Shown here one piece after another: positions 43,644-54,019 of a DNA stretch of 59,095 nt. Both the position numbers and the translations under genes were made by a program. Numbering within the stretch: the first letter of the stretch is position 1; each line of letters opens with the position of its first letter. This stretch comes from Burkholderiaceae bacterium (GTDB lineage: Bacteria > Pseudomonadota > Gammaproteobacteria > Burkholderiales > WYBJ01), in assembly GCA_011525945.1 (NCBI GenBank), contig WYBJ01000191.1, positions 1 through 59,095 of the forward strand, in the 5' to 3' direction. Below the pieces are notes generated by a model. That model saw only the letters and a list, made by a program, of their open reading frames with translations. It was not told the DNA's origin and searched no databases.

Positions 43644-46600
43644 CTATCGGGGCTGCGCGCCGTAGTGCAGGATGGTCCCGGGAAAATAATGGAAAGCCTG
43701 CCCGAGGTCGAGCCGGCCGTTGACGAGCACCAGGCGCGCTCCGGTGAGGATGTCGGTCAGTACGGCGCCGGCGGGCAGCATGCCGGCATCGGCCGATGTG
43801 CCCTGCCAGAGCCGCGCACCCACGGGGGCGCTGCCCACACCGGCACCGAGCGATGCGAACATGCGTGCTGCGACGACCAGGATCCCGCCATCGCCGTGGC
43901 GGCGCGCGTAGGCGAGCGTATGCCGCTCCCGGCTGCCGCTCACCTTGACCGGCAGATAGTCGCCGCGAGCAAAAAGCTTGGGCGCGCTGCGCCGCAGGCC
44001 GAGCGCACGCAGCACGACCCACATCTTCGCGCGTCCGTCGCACGCGCCCTCGACCAGCGCGCGCACGGCCTCGCCCAATCCGTCTCCCGCCGCGTCACTC
44101 AGACCCTTGAGCTCCGAGAGCATGCGCAGCCGATGCTCGTAGTCGACCGCACGGCGGTTGTCGGGATCGACCAGACTCAGGTCGAGCGTCTCGTTGCCCT
44201 GGAAGATGTCCGGCACGCCGGGGGAGGTGAGCTTGATGAGCGTCATCGACAGGCTGTTGAGCGCGCCGTACCAAGCAAATGTCCGGGTCTGTGTGGCCAG
44301 GTCGTCGAGAAACAGCTTGCCGGTGGAGCGCCCCAGCAGCGCACGCACGAACTCGACCAGGGCCGTTTCGTACGCTTCGTTGACATTGAGCCAGCTCGTG
44401 CGCGTCTTCGCTTCGCGCGCGGCCTTCACCATGTAGCGCTCGATGCGGCAGCGGTAGGCGGCGAGCGTCTCGTCCGTGCAATCCACCGGAAAGCTGCCGA
44501 CGAGCGTCTGGTAGAGCAGATATTCGTCGTTGCGGCTGGGCGCGACCGCGCCATCGACGCTACGCTTGCGGGTACGATTCAACCGGCTCCAGCGGCGTAC
44601 CAGCAGCCGCCACGCCGCCGGCATCTCGGAGATCACGTCGATGCGCGCGCGCACGTCCTCCGAGCGCTTGTTGTCGTGGGTGGAGGTGGCGAGCAGCGTG
44701 TGCGGCCACTTGGCGGCGCGATCGGCGCTCGCGCCGTGGAAGGCCGAAACGCGCATGCCGAACTGGTCGGGGTCGCCGCCGACGTCGTTCAACGAGACCA
44801 GCCGGTTGAAGTTGTAGAAAGCGGTATCCTCGATGCCCTTGGCCGCGACCGGCGCGGTGAGCTGCTGAAAGCGCATGGCGATGGCGCGGCATTCGGCCTT
44901 GAGCGCATCGGACGAATCCGGCGGCAGCTGCTGTAGCAGGATCGAGCGCAGAAAGTCGAATACGCTCGCGTCGGTCCCGCGTCCGTGCTCGCGCGCCCGC
45001 CCGACCGCCCATTCGATGTAGCGCCGGTCCTGCTTCGAGATCGAGTCTGCGATGTAGGTGCGATACACCGGGAAGTAGCCGATCACCTCCGTCACCGCGC
45101 GCTGCAGGGTGTTGACTGTGTAGTCGCGGGTACGGCGATCGGCGCGTGCGAGGCGCAGCAGGCGGCGCGACAGCACCGCGAGCTCGCCGGCAAGCGCACT
45201 CGTGAGCACGATGCGCTTGCCGCGGTAGCACGCCTCGATGAACGCAAGCGCCTCGTCGCCGACGAACGCCTTCCAGGCGCGGTGCACGCGCGCGCGCGCT
45301 TCGGTGTCGACCAAGACGCCGTTCACGACGTTGGCGAAGCGATAGCCGGTCGTGCCGTATACCGGCCAGGATTCGGGGAGGTACTCGTGCGGGGCGATGA
45401 TCTTCTCCACCACCACGTATAGCGGACGCGCGGACGCATCGGGCGGCGGGGCAGGGTTCGCCGCGAAGGCGAGCTGAACGTAGCGCTCCTGCAGCTTGCG
45501 AAAATAGCGCGCGGGCTCGAACAGCCCGTCAGGGTGATCGATGCGCAGCCCATCCACCTCGCCTGTTGCCGCCAGCTCGAGCACGAAGCGATGCGTCGCT
45601 TCGAACGCGGCATCGTTCTCCATGCGCAGCGCCGCCAGGTCATTGATGTCGAAGAAGCGCCGATAGTTGATGTCATCGCCCGCCACACGCCAGTAGGCGA
45701 GGCGATATGCCTGCGCGTCGAGCAGCTCGTGCAGGGCGCGGAAGCGGTCGGCGTCGGTGTTCGCGCCGTTGATGAAACGCACGCTCCTTTCCACCGCTTC
45801 GCCCAGAACGGGCTGATTGGCGACCATACGCCCGAGCCGGCGTTTGTGTACTTCCTTGTCGCGCGCGCGCTCGGCGATCGCCTCGGGTTCGGTCGCATCC
45901 CGCGCCGGCAGGTGATGCAGCGATGCGATCAGGCTTTCCAGAGCAGCTTGCGCGTCGGCGTCGAGCTCGCCCGAGGCGAGCGCGCGCGCCGCACGGTCCA
46001 GGATGCGCGGATACTCGCGCGGATCGATCGGAAAGCGGTGCTCGTGGTAGAACACCGCGAACGAGCCCGATGCCGGCTCGAACTCCAGTCGCAGTTCGCC
46101 GCGCGCGAGCACCGCGCCGTAGTGATCCCCCAGCACCGGCAGGACGATCCGGTTAGCGAACTCGGGATCGATCGGACGCCAGTCGACGTCGAAATAGTCG
46201 GCATACGCCGAGGCGGGCCCGTTCTCGAGCAGATCCATCCACCACGTGTTGTCGCACCCCATGACGCCCATGTGGTTGGGCACCATGTCCAGGATCTGGC
46301 CCATGCCGTGGCGCTTGAGCTCGGCGGCGAAGCGTTCGAAGTCGTCGCGGTTGCCGATTTCCGGATTGAGTGCGCCATGGTCGATGATGTCGTAACCGTG
46401 GCGGCTGCCGGGCCGCGCGCGCAGGTACGGCGAGCAGTAGACGTGGCTTACGCCGAGCGCCGCAAGATAGGGGATGAGTTCGGTGGCGCGGGCGAAGTCG
46501 AACTCGCGCTGCAACTGCAGCCGATAGGTACAGCGCGGGATGACGGCGTGTGCGGTAGCCGCGCGCGGTTCGACGCGTGCTTGGGTGCGCGGTCGAATCG

Positions 46601-48776
46601 CGGCGAGCGCCTGGGTGGCGCGCACGAAGCGTTCCTCGTCGGCGATGCGTTCGAGCTCGAGCGGGAGCTTGCGCCGCCAATTCGGATGCTGATCGGTGGT
46701 GCCGGGCAGGTTCACCTGTTCGGCGCATCCCGCGATGTCCTCGAGCTGGAGCACCATCAGCTTGGATGGGGTGGCGGCGAGGTAGGCGTGAATGGCGCAG
46801 CTCAATGCAGGCGTCATTGCCGGCACGGCGACCGGATCGGGTGCAGTGCCCCGGGGCAGGAGGTTCTCGCGTTCCAGCGCGAGCAGCAGCCGGGCGCGGT
46901 CCTGGGCGCGACCGACGATCTGCGCCTCGCGCATCGCATCGTTCGGAAATAGGCCCAACTGCGACCGCAGCGCCAGATCGCGCCCCTCCCACCAACCCGC
47001 CAGCGTGGGCAGGTCGTGGGTCGACGCGGCCACGATCGCCTGCGGCGGGTAATCTCGGGGCGGCTTGAACTCGCCTGCATGGTTGCGCTCGAAATAGAGC
47101 AGCCGATACGACAGCACGCCCGCGCCGGCGAGCGCCTCGCGCACCTCGTCGGGCACCGTGCCCAGATCCTCTCCGATCACGAGGCAGCGGTTGCGCTCGC
47201 TTTCCAGCGCGAGCAGCCCCAGCAGATCGCCGAACGGGTAGCGCACATAGGCGCCTTCGGCTGCTCTGCCGCCCGGTGGGATCCAGAAAATGCGCATCAG
47301 CCCCATGACATGATCGATGCGCAGCGCCCCGGCGTGACGCATGTTGGCGCGCAGCGTCGCGATGAACGGCGCGTAGGCGTGCTCTTCGAGCCGGTGCGGG
47401 ATCACCGGCGGTAGCCCCCAGTTCTGACCGCTGGGGGCAAAGTCGTCGGGCGGCGCGCCGACCCCGGCGGTGGTGGCATAGATGGTCTGGTTCGCCCAGG
47501 CTTCCGCGCCGCCGCGATCGATCGATACCGCCAGGTCCTCGTAGATGCCTACGCCCAACCCGAGCTCGAACGAGCGCCGGGCGGCCGCGCCGTATTGGAG
47601 GTCGACCTGCCACTGCAGATACTCGAAGAACTCGACCCGATCCAGGTGCTCGGCGCAAAACGCCGCGACCGCCGCGGCGCCGGGGTCGCGATACGCTTCG
47701 GGCCACACGGGCCAGCCCCAGATATCGGGCGCTTCGCGCCCGAGGTGTTCCTGCAGCGCGTCGAACAATGCGTGCCGGCGCAGCGCCTCGCCGCCTTCTG
47801 CCTGGAATGCGCGGAAGCTGCGCGCGTGCTCGCTGCCGCGGTTGACGTGGCGCTTGCGAAAATGGGCATAGAGCAAGTCGAGCACCTGGCGCTTGGCCAG
47901 CGCGACGGCCGGGTAGTCGACCAGCTCGGCGTCGCGCAGCGCCTTCAAGCGCGTCTGGAACGCGGCGCTGCGCACGAGCGCGCGCGCTTGCTCGCAGTCG
48001 TGGAAATCGGCGCAGGCTTCGACGTCGATGTATATCCAGTTCTTGAACAGCCGGCTCGAAGGACTGTAGGGACTCGCATGCGCGGGATTGTGCGGGTAGA
48101 GCGCGTGCAGGGGATTCAGGCCGATCACCCCGCTCCCGCGCGTTCCCCACTGCTGCACCAACGCCATCAAGTCGGTGAAGTCGCCGATACCCCAGTTGCG
48201 CTCCGAGCGCACGCCGTAGAGCTGGCAGGTCGCACCCCAGACGCGACCTTCGCCCTGCAGCGCCGGCGGCCAGTAGCAGCGCTGCGGTGTTACGGCGAGC
48301 AGCGTCTCGGCGCTCTCGGTTTCGCCGCGGCGCACGCGCAGGCGGTGATAGCCGAGCGGCAGCGCGACGGCGAGCCGCCAATCGAGCGCCACATAATCGC
48401 AACCCTCGATGGAGACGCGCTCGACGATGTCGAGACTGCCCGGCAGCACGCTGCCCTCGTGGCGCCCGCCGCCCTCCTCGCGCACGCTCCAGGTGAGCTC
48501 GCTGCCGGCATCGGTGGCGGCCAGGTGCAGTCGAATCGTCCATGGACTCGAATCGTGCCGCAGCACGATCGCAGCGGGCACGATGCGACCCCAGCGCGCC
48601 CGCTTTCGGTGCGCCAGCGAAGCGTCGATGGCGGCGTCGTCGGCGGCATCGACACCCATCGCCTGCAGGATCGATCGCAGCGCCGGTTCAGCGACGTGGT
48701 GCAGCTGCCCCCAGATGTCGTAGTACTCGAGCATGACGCCACACGTGCGCGCCAGTTCAAGCAGCTTGTCGTTCAT
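43644..48776 (-). CDS. malQ-treY: Fusion of 4-alpha-glucanotransferase (MalQ) and malto-oligosyltrehalose synthase (TreY)
   Basis: A 1710-residue GH77-GH13 fusion. Residues 1-735 are MalQ: substrate loop region GVRSERNWGIGDF, nucleophile region ALRIDHVMGLMR, acid/base VIGEDLGTVP and STHDLPTLAGWW. A linker (ARVEPRAATAHA) precedes TreY from about 745: TYRLQLQREFDF, HGYDIIDHGALNPEIG, the GLRIDHPDGL nucleophile region, VVEKIIAPHEYLPE acid and STHDNKRSEDVRARI. MalQ lengthens glucans and TreY isomerises the reducing end to a trehalose linkage, so fusion would channel substrate. No stop or frameshift lies at the junction. The start overlaps the treZ stop by four bases. Confidence 0.93.
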   Translation of the reverse strand: MNDKLLELARTCGVMLEYYDIWGQLHHVAEPALRSILQAMGVDAADDAAIDASLAHRKRARWGRIVPAAIVLRHDSSPWTIRLHLAATDAGSELTWSVREEGGGRHEGSVLPGSLDIVERVSIEGCDYVALDWRLAVALPLGYHRLRVRRGETESAETLLAVTPQRCYWPPALQGEGRVWGATCQLYGVRSERNWGIGDFTDLMALVQQWGTRGSGVIGLNPLHALYPHNPAHASPYSPSSRLFKNWIYIDVEACADFHDCEQARALVRSAAFQTRLKALRDAELVDYPAVALAKRQVLDLLYAHFRKRHVNRGSEHARSFRAFQAEGGEALRRHALFDALQEHLGREAPDIWGWPVWPEAYRDPGAAAVAAFCAEHLDRVEFFEYLQWQVDLQYGAAARRSFELGLGVGIYEDLAVSIDRGGAEAWANQTIYATTAGVGAPPDDFAPSGQNWGLPPVIPHRLEEHAYAPFIATLRANMRHAGALRIDHVMGLMRIFWIPPGGRAAEGAYVRYPFGDLLGLLALESERNRCLVIGEDLGTVPDEVREALAGAGVLSYRLLYFERNHAGEFKPPRDYPPQAIVAASTHDLPTLAGWWEGRDLALRSQLGLFPNDAMREAQIVGRAQDRARLLLALERENLLPRGTAPDPVAVPAMTPALSCAIHAYLAATPSKLMVLQLEDIAGCAEQVNLPGTTDQHPNWRRKLPLELERIADEERFVRATQALAAIRPRTQARVEPRAATAHAVIPRCTYRLQLQREFDFARATELIPYLAALGVSHVYCSPYLRARPGSRHGYDIIDHGALNPEIGNRDDFERFAAELKRHGMGQILDMVPNHMGVMGCDNTWWMDLLENGPASAYADYFDVDWRPIDPEFANRIVLPVLGDHYGAVLARGELRLEFEPASGSFAVFYHEHRFPIDPREYPRILDRAARALASGELDADAQAALESLIASLHHLPARDATEPEAIAERARDKEVHKRRLGRMVANQPVLGEAVERSVRFINGANTDADRFRALHELLDAQAYRLAYWRVAGDDINYRRFFDINDLAALRMENDAAFEATHRFVLELAATGEVDGLRIDHPDGLFEPARYFRKLQERYVQLAFAANPAPPPDASARPLYVVVEKIIAPHEYLPESWPVYGTTGYRFANVVNGVLVDTEARARVHRAWKAFVGDEALAFIEACYRGKRIVLTSALAGELAVLSRRLLRLARADRRTRDYTVNTLQRAVTEVIGYFPVYRTYIADSISKQDRRYIEWAVGRAREHGRGTDASVFDFLRSILLQQLPPDSSDALKAECRAIAMRFQQLTAPVAAKGIEDTAFYNFNRLVSLNDVGGDPDQFGMRVSAFHGASADRAAKWPHTLLATSTHDNKRSEDVRARIDVISEMPAAWRLLVRRWSRLNRTRKRSVDGAVAPSRNDEYLLYQTLVGSFPVDCTDETLAAYRCRIERYMVKAAREAKTRTSWLNVNEAYETALVEFVRALLGRSTGKLFLDDLATQTRTFAWYGALNSLSMTLIKLTSPGVPDIFQGNETLDLSLVDPDNRRAVDYEHRLRMLSELKGLSDAAGDGLGEAVRALVEGACDGRAKMWVVLRALGLRRSAPKLFARGDYLPVKVSGSRERHTLAYARRHGDGGILVVAARMFASLGAGVGSAPVGARLWQGTSADAGMLPAGAVLTDILTGARLVLVNGRLDLGQAFHYFPGTILHYGAQPR

Positions 48777-50611
48777 TGTTTGAGATCTGTTTCCAGCATG
48801 ACGATCACCGCGTAGGACGGCAGTTGTATGAAACCCGCCGCGTCGGCCGCGAGCGGTTCGGACTCGAACAGCGTCAGGCCCCCCGGGCGCGGCATACGCG
48901 CGGTCGGTTCGGAGCCGAAGTTCGCGCGTAGATGCAACGCGGCGCCGTCGCCCAGCACCCAATCCACCGCGAGCACGCCCTCGTTGTCGACCCGAAAGGT
49001 ACCGCTGCGGCGTTGTTGCGCAAGGTGCGGCACGATGTATCGGTGTCGAGCCGCCAGGCAGCGGCGGTAGAGCGCGAGATACTCGTTGGGTTCGCGCGCC
49101 TCGTTCCAGTCGAGCTTGGAGCGGCGGAACGTCTCAGGATCGTTCGGGTCGGGGATCGATGCCCGCGAGCCCGGATCGGAGAAGCGTTCGAAGCGGGCGA
49201 ATTCCTCTCGCCGCCCGCGCGCGACCGCTGCGGCGAGCTCGGGGCCGAAGTCGCAGAAGTAGAGAAAAGGCGTCGAGGCGCCGAACTCTTCGCCCATGAA
49301 CAGCAGCGGCGGCGCCGGTGCGAGCAGCCAGCAGGCGATCGCGGCCTTGAGCCTTTCGCGCGCGGCGAGCTGGCCGATGCGCTCGCCGAGCGCGCGGTTG
49401 CCAACCTGGTCGTGGGTCTGCAGGAACGAGACGAAGGCGGCAGCCGGGAGGTGCGTGCTCGCATCGCCGCGCTCGATGCCGCCGCGAAAAGCCGAGGCCT
49501 CACCCTGGTAGCCGAAGCCCTCGGCGAGACAGCGGCCGAAGTACCGCAGCGGCGCATCCGCATAGTCTGCGTAATAGCCGTCGGTCTCGGCGGTGAGCAC
49601 GATGTGCGCGGCGTGGTGCAGATCGTCGTTCCACTGCGCCGTGGCGAGTAGCGGCCGGCGTTGCGCGTCGCGTGCAAGATAGCGCGCCTGGTTGCGATCG
49701 TTCTCGAGCACGATGTGCGCGTGTCTGCCGGCGGGGGTGCGCAGACGCACCGTCGCGCACAGCTCGGCGATGAAATCGGGCTTGGTGTCGTCGGCGATCG
49801 CGTGCACCGCGTCGAGCCGCAGCCCGTCCATGCGGAATTCCTCGAGCCAGTAGAGCGCGTTGTGGATGAAGAAATCACGCACGGTGCGCGCGTGCGGACC
49901 GTCGAAATCGATCGCAGCACCCCAGGGCGTTTGCCGCAGCGGATTGAAGAACGCGGGTGCATAGCAATGCAGGTAGTTGCCTTCCGGACCGAAGTGGTTG
50001 TAGACGACATCGAGCAGCACCATGAGACCGCGCGCATGGGCGCACTGCACCAAGAGCTTCAGGTCTTCGGGGGTGCCGTAGGTCGCGTCGGGTGCGAACG
50101 GCAGCACGCCGTCGTAGCCCCAGTTGCGCGTGCCGGGGAAATCGGCCAGCGGCATCAGCTCGATCGCAGTCACACCCAGCGAGGCGAGGTGATCGAGCCG
50201 CCCGATCGCAGCGCGAAACGTGCCCTCGGCGGTAAAAGTGCCGACGTGCAACTCGTACATCACCGCCTGCTCCCACGGGCGGCCATTCCAGTCGCGTGCG
50301 TCCCACGAGAACGAGAGCGGATCGACCAGCATGCTCGGAGCATGGACATCGTCGGGGTTGTAACGCGACGCCGGATCGGGCACGAGCAGTCCGCCGTCGA
50401 TGCGAAATGCATAGCGGGCGCCGGCCTGAACGTTGCCGGCGCTGCCGCGAAACCAGCCGCCTTCGGTTGCGGCGAGCGCGGCGTTGATACGGTTCTCGCC
50501 CTGCACGATCTCGACCTCCACCTGGGTGGCCGCGGGCGCCCAGAGCCGGAACTGGGCCGTCGCGTCGCCGGCCAACTCGGCGCCGAAGGGCATCGAATGT
50601 CTATATCTCAT
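48773..50611 (-). CDS. treZ: Malto-oligosyltrehalose trehalohydrolase
   Basis: A 612-residue GH13 enzyme that releases trehalose from maltooligosyl-trehalose made by TreY. An N-terminal carbohydrate-binding-type domain (FRLWAPAATQVEVEI) precedes the barrel. The nucleophile region is DGLRLDAVHAI and the acid Glu is in IVLENDRN; LQTHDQVGNRALG is the third conserved block. The start is ATG at 50611, overlapping the glgX stop, or possibly the ATG six codons later (MPFGAEL). Confidence 0.93.
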   Translation of the reverse strand: MRYRHSMPFGAELAGDATAQFRLWAPAATQVEVEIVQGENRINAALAATEGGWFRGSAGNVQAGARYAFRIDGGLLVPDPASRYNPDDVHAPSMLVDPLSFSWDARDWNGRPWEQAVMYELHVGTFTAEGTFRAAIGRLDHLASLGVTAIELMPLADFPGTRNWGYDGVLPFAPDATYGTPEDLKLLVQCAHARGLMVLLDVVYNHFGPEGNYLHCYAPAFFNPLRQTPWGAAIDFDGPHARTVRDFFIHNALYWLEEFRMDGLRLDAVHAIADDTKPDFIAELCATVRLRTPAGRHAHIVLENDRNQARYLARDAQRRPLLATAQWNDDLHHAAHIVLTAETDGYYADYADAPLRYFGRCLAEGFGYQGEASAFRGGIERGDASTHLPAAAFVSFLQTHDQVGNRALGERIGQLAARERLKAAIACWLLAPAPPLLFMGEEFGASTPFLYFCDFGPELAAAVARGRREEFARFERFSDPGSRASIPDPNDPETFRRSKLDWNEAREPNEYLALYRRCLAARHRYIVPHLAQQRRSGTFRVDNEGVLAVDWVLGDGAALHLRANFGSEPTARMPRPGGLTLFESEPLAADAAGFIQLPSYAVIVMLETDLKQ

Positions 50612-52787
50612 CGTCGACGCCGGTGATGCGGCGCATGCGCAAGCCGTACTCGCTCGGGCGATCCGAGCGCACCTGTGTGAGCAGCGCTAGCGAGCGCCCG
50701 CGCAACGGATAGTGCGCATTGCCGCCGAACGCGGGCGGATTCTCCGCGCTATGGGGGTCGGCCGTATCGACCATCTGCAGCCATTGGCGCGCGCCGGCGC
50801 AGGCGGGGAGCGTGAAGTCGATGTCGTCGTGGTGCGCGTTGAAAAGCACGACGAAGGTGCGGTCGATCACCGGCCGTCCGCGGTCGTCGATCTGGTCGGC
50901 GGCGTCCCCCGCCAGCAGCACGCCGAGACAGCGGGTGAAGTTCTGCTGCCATTCCTGCTCCGACATCTCGGTGCCGTCGGGTTTCAACCAGACGATGTCC
51001 TTCAGCGCGCCGCCGTTTACGCGGCGGCCCTGGAAGAAATCGCGGCGCCGGAACGCCGGATGACGGCGGCGCAGCGCGATCAGGCGTCGCACGAACTGCG
51101 CCAGTTCGCGATTCTCTTCCTCCAGGCTCCAGTCGATCCAGCCGACCGCGTTGTCCTGGCAATAGGCATTGTTGTTGCCCGCCTGGCTGTTGCCGATCTC
51201 GTCGCCGGCAAGCAGCATCGGCACGCCCTGCGAGAGCAGCAGCGTGGCGAGCAAATTGCGCTTCTGCTGATTACGCAGCTCGCGGATCCGCGGTTCGTCG
51301 CTGGGACCTTCCGCGCCGCAGTTCCACGACAGGTTATGGTTGTGGCCGTCACGGTTCTGCTCGCCGTTGGCCTCGTTGTGCTTGTCGTTGTACGAAACCA
51401 GGTCGTGCAGCGTGAAACCGTCGTGTGCGGTGATGAAGTTGATGCTGGCGAACGGGCGCCGGCCGCTGCGCCCGTAGAGATCGCTCGAGCCGGTGAGGCG
51501 CCGTGCGAACTCGCCGATCAGGCCCTCGTCGCCCTTCCAGTAGGCACGCATGGTGTCGCGATAGCGGTCGTTCCATTCCGCCCAGCCGAGCGGGAAGTTG
51601 CCCACCTGGTAGCCGCCCTCGCCGAGATCCCAGGGCTCGGCGATCAGCTTCACGCGGTTGAGCACCGGATCCTGGCGAATGATGTCGAAGAACGCACCCA
51701 GGCGATCGACCGCGTGCAGCTCGCGCGCAAGTGCGGCGGCCAGATCGAAGCGAAAACCATCGACGTGCATCTCGCATACCCAGTAGCGCAGCGAATCCAT
51801 GATGAGCTGCAGCACGCGCGGGTGCTGCATGTCAAGCGTATTGCCGCAGCCGGTGTAATCCTTGTAATAGCGCGGATTGTCGTCCGCCTGGCGATAGTAG
51901 GACTTGTTGTCGATGCCGCGAAACGACAGCGTCGGCCCCATCTGATTGCCTTCGGCGGTGTGGTTGTAGACCACGTCGAGGATGACCTCGATACCGGCCG
52001 AGTGCAGCGTGCGCACCATCGTCTTGAACTCGTTCACCTTGCCCGAGGCGCTGTAGCGCGCTTCCGGGGCGAAGTAGCCGAGCGTGTTGTAACCCCAGTA
52101 GTTGCGCAGGCCCCTTTCGACCAGGTAACGATCGTCTACGAAGGTGTGCACCGGCAAGAGCTCCACCGTGGTCACGCCAAGCCGCTTGAGATAATCGATC
52201 ACCGGTGCGGTCGCGAGCCCCGCGTAGGTGCCGCGTAATGCTTCGGGCACGCGCGAATTCAGCATGGTGTAGCCGCGCACGTTGAGCTCGTAGATCACCA
52301 TGTCGTGCCACGGCACGCACGGCGCGCGATCGTCGTCCCAGGTGAACGCGGGTTCGGTCACCTTGCACTTGGGCATGCCGCGGGCGCTGTCGCGGCGATC
52401 GAACGACAGATCGTCGCGGCGATTGCCGATGGTGTAGCCGAACATCGCGTCGCTCCAGCGCAAGCCGCCTACGATCGCACGCGCGTATGGGTCGAGCAGC
52501 AACTTGTGTGCATTGAAGCGATGGCCCTCCTCCGGCTTGTAGGGGCCGTGCACGCGATACCCGTACAGCCATCCTGGCCGCGCCTCGGGCAGGTAGCAAT
52601 GCCAGACGTGGTCGGTGTGCTCGCGCACCGCGATGCGCTGCGTCTCGCGCCTTCCGTCGGCGCTGAAAAGACACAGTTCCACCCGCTCGGCGTGCTCGGA
52701 GAAAAGCGCGAAATTCACGCCTTCCCCGTTCCAGGTCGCGCCCAGCGGATACGAGCGCCCTGGCCAGATCGCCGCGGCCGTGCTCAT
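50601..52787 (-). CDS. glgX: Glycogen debranching enzyme GlgX
   Basis: A 728-residue GH13 isoamylase-type debrancher with an N-terminal CBM48-like domain (YPLGATWNGEGVNFALFSEH). The catalytic blocks are DGFRFDLAAALARE (nucleophile Asp), LIAEPWDLGEGGYQVGNFP (acid Glu) and FITAHDGFTLHDLVSYNDKH. It would supply linear maltodextrins to TreY and MalQ. It overlaps glgC by four bases (52784-52787) and treZ by eleven. Confidence 0.94.
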   Translation of the reverse strand: MSTAAAIWPGRSYPLGATWNGEGVNFALFSEHAERVELCLFSADGRRETQRIAVREHTDHVWHCYLPEARPGWLYGYRVHGPYKPEEGHRFNAHKLLLDPYARAIVGGLRWSDAMFGYTIGNRRDDLSFDRRDSARGMPKCKVTEPAFTWDDDRAPCVPWHDMVIYELNVRGYTMLNSRVPEALRGTYAGLATAPVIDYLKRLGVTTVELLPVHTFVDDRYLVERGLRNYWGYNTLGYFAPEARYSASGKVNEFKTMVRTLHSAGIEVILDVVYNHTAEGNQMGPTLSFRGIDNKSYYRQADDNPRYYKDYTGCGNTLDMQHPRVLQLIMDSLRYWVCEMHVDGFRFDLAAALARELHAVDRLGAFFDIIRQDPVLNRVKLIAEPWDLGEGGYQVGNFPLGWAEWNDRYRDTMRAYWKGDEGLIGEFARRLTGSSDLYGRSGRRPFASINFITAHDGFTLHDLVSYNDKHNEANGEQNRDGHNHNLSWNCGAEGPSDEPRIRELRNQQKRNLLATLLLSQGVPMLLAGDEIGNSQAGNNNAYCQDNAVGWIDWSLEEENRELAQFVRRLIALRRRHPAFRRRDFFQGRRVNGGALKDIVWLKPDGTEMSEQEWQQNFTRCLGVLLAGDAADQIDDRGRPVIDRTFVVLFNAHHDDIDFTLPACAGARQWLQMVDTADPHSAENPPAFGGNAHYPLRGRSLALLTQVRSDRPSEYGLRMRRITGVDDEI

Positions 52788-54019
52788 GAGCCGAAGCGGG
52801 GATGCCGCTGATCGAGCGGCGCCAGCGGCACCACGGCGATGCCCGATTCGGTCACGGTGTAGCGCGCCTCATCCTCGCTGCGGTTGTAGCCGATGTGCGC
52901 GCCGGGCGCGACGGTGTTGTGCCGGTCGATGATGGCCCGGCGGATGCGGGCGCCGTCGCCGATCGTGCACCCATCGAACACGATGGAGTCCTCGATCACG
53001 ACGTCGTGGCCGATCAGGGTGTCGGCGCGCACGACGCTGCGGCTGAGCGTGGCATCGCGGATGAGCACGCCGGCGCCGATGTCGCAGTCGCGCAGGTGCG
53101 CGGCGCCAAAGCTCGCCGGCGGACCCTGGTAGTTGCTGGAGCGAATGGGCCAGCGCGGGTTCATCAGGTCGAAGCGCGGCTCGACGCCGAGTGTGTCCAT
53201 GGTGGCGTCGAAATAAGCGTCGATGGTGCCCACGTCGCGCCAGTAATTCGCTTCTTCGTAACGATGCATGCCGGGGCAGACGTTCAAGGCGAAATCGTAG
53301 GCGAACACGCGCCGCGTCTGGAGAAGGCGCGGCAGCACATCACGGCCGAAATCGGTGCCGCTGCGGTCGCGCGCCTCGATGAGCGCCTCGATCAGCGTGC
53401 TCGTGCGGAAGATGTAGTTTCCCATCGAGGCGTAGGCGCGCGTGGGGTCGTTCGGCATCGCCGGCGGAGCCGGCGGCTTTTCGACGAACGCGCGGATGCG
53501 GCTCGCCGCATCGCAGTCGATTACGCCGAAAGCGGAGGCTTGCGCGAGCGGCACCGGCAGCGCAGCCACGGTTGCGTCGGCATCGCACGCGAGGTGAAAG
53601 TCGATCATCTGGCGCAGGTCCATGCGATAGACGTGGTCGGCGCCGAAGACGGCCACCACATCCGGCGCGTTCGCCTCGATCAGCGCGAGGTTCTGATACA
53701 CGGCGTCCGCAGTGCCCTGGAACCACTCCGGTCCCTCCCGCATCTGCGGTGGCACCACCGTGATGAAATGCGACGGGATGGTCGGGCCCAGCACCCAGGC
53801 CTCGCGAATATGCTCGATCAGCGACTGCGACTTGTACTGCACCAGGACGTAGATCGAGTAGATGCCGGAATTGACCAGATTCGACAGCGCAAAGTCGACG
53901 ATGCGGTAGCGCCCGCTGAACGGTACCGCGGGCTTGGAGCGCTCGGCGGTGAGCGGCGAAAGCCGCGTGCCTTCGCCGCCGGCGAGCACGATGCCCAGCA
54001 CGCCTTCGCGCAAACTCAT
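52784..54019 (-). CDS. glgC: Glucose-1-phosphate adenylyltransferase
   Basis: A 411-residue ADP-glucose pyrophosphorylase. The N-terminal nucleotidyltransferase loop is LAGGEGTRLSPLTAERSKPAV, with the glucose-phosphate region FVEKP near the middle. The C-terminal left-handed beta-helix has hexapeptide repeats (DTLIGHDVVIEDSIV). It makes ADP-glucose, the donor for glycogen or for maltose-1-phosphate by a GlgM-type enzyme; no glgA or glgM is seen in the window. The ATG at 54019 is chosen as it overlaps the treS stop by four bases and starts the homologous part. Confidence 0.94.
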   Translation of the reverse strand: MSLREGVLGIVLAGGEGTRLSPLTAERSKPAVPFSGRYRIVDFALSNLVNSGIYSIYVLVQYKSQSLIEHIREAWVLGPTIPSHFITVVPPQMREGPEWFQGTADAVYQNLALIEANAPDVVAVFGADHVYRMDLRQMIDFHLACDADATVAALPVPLAQASAFGVIDCDAASRIRAFVEKPPAPPAMPNDPTRAYASMGNYIFRTSTLIEALIEARDRSGTDFGRDVLPRLLQTRRVFAYDFALNVCPGMHRYEEANYWRDVGTIDAYFDATMDTLGVEPRFDLMNPRWPIRSSNYQGPPASFGAAHLRDCDIGAGVLIRDATLSRSVVRADTLIGHDVVIEDSIVFDGCTIGDGARIRRAIIDRHNTVAPGAHIGYNRSEDEARYTVTESGIAVVPLAPLDQRHPRFGS

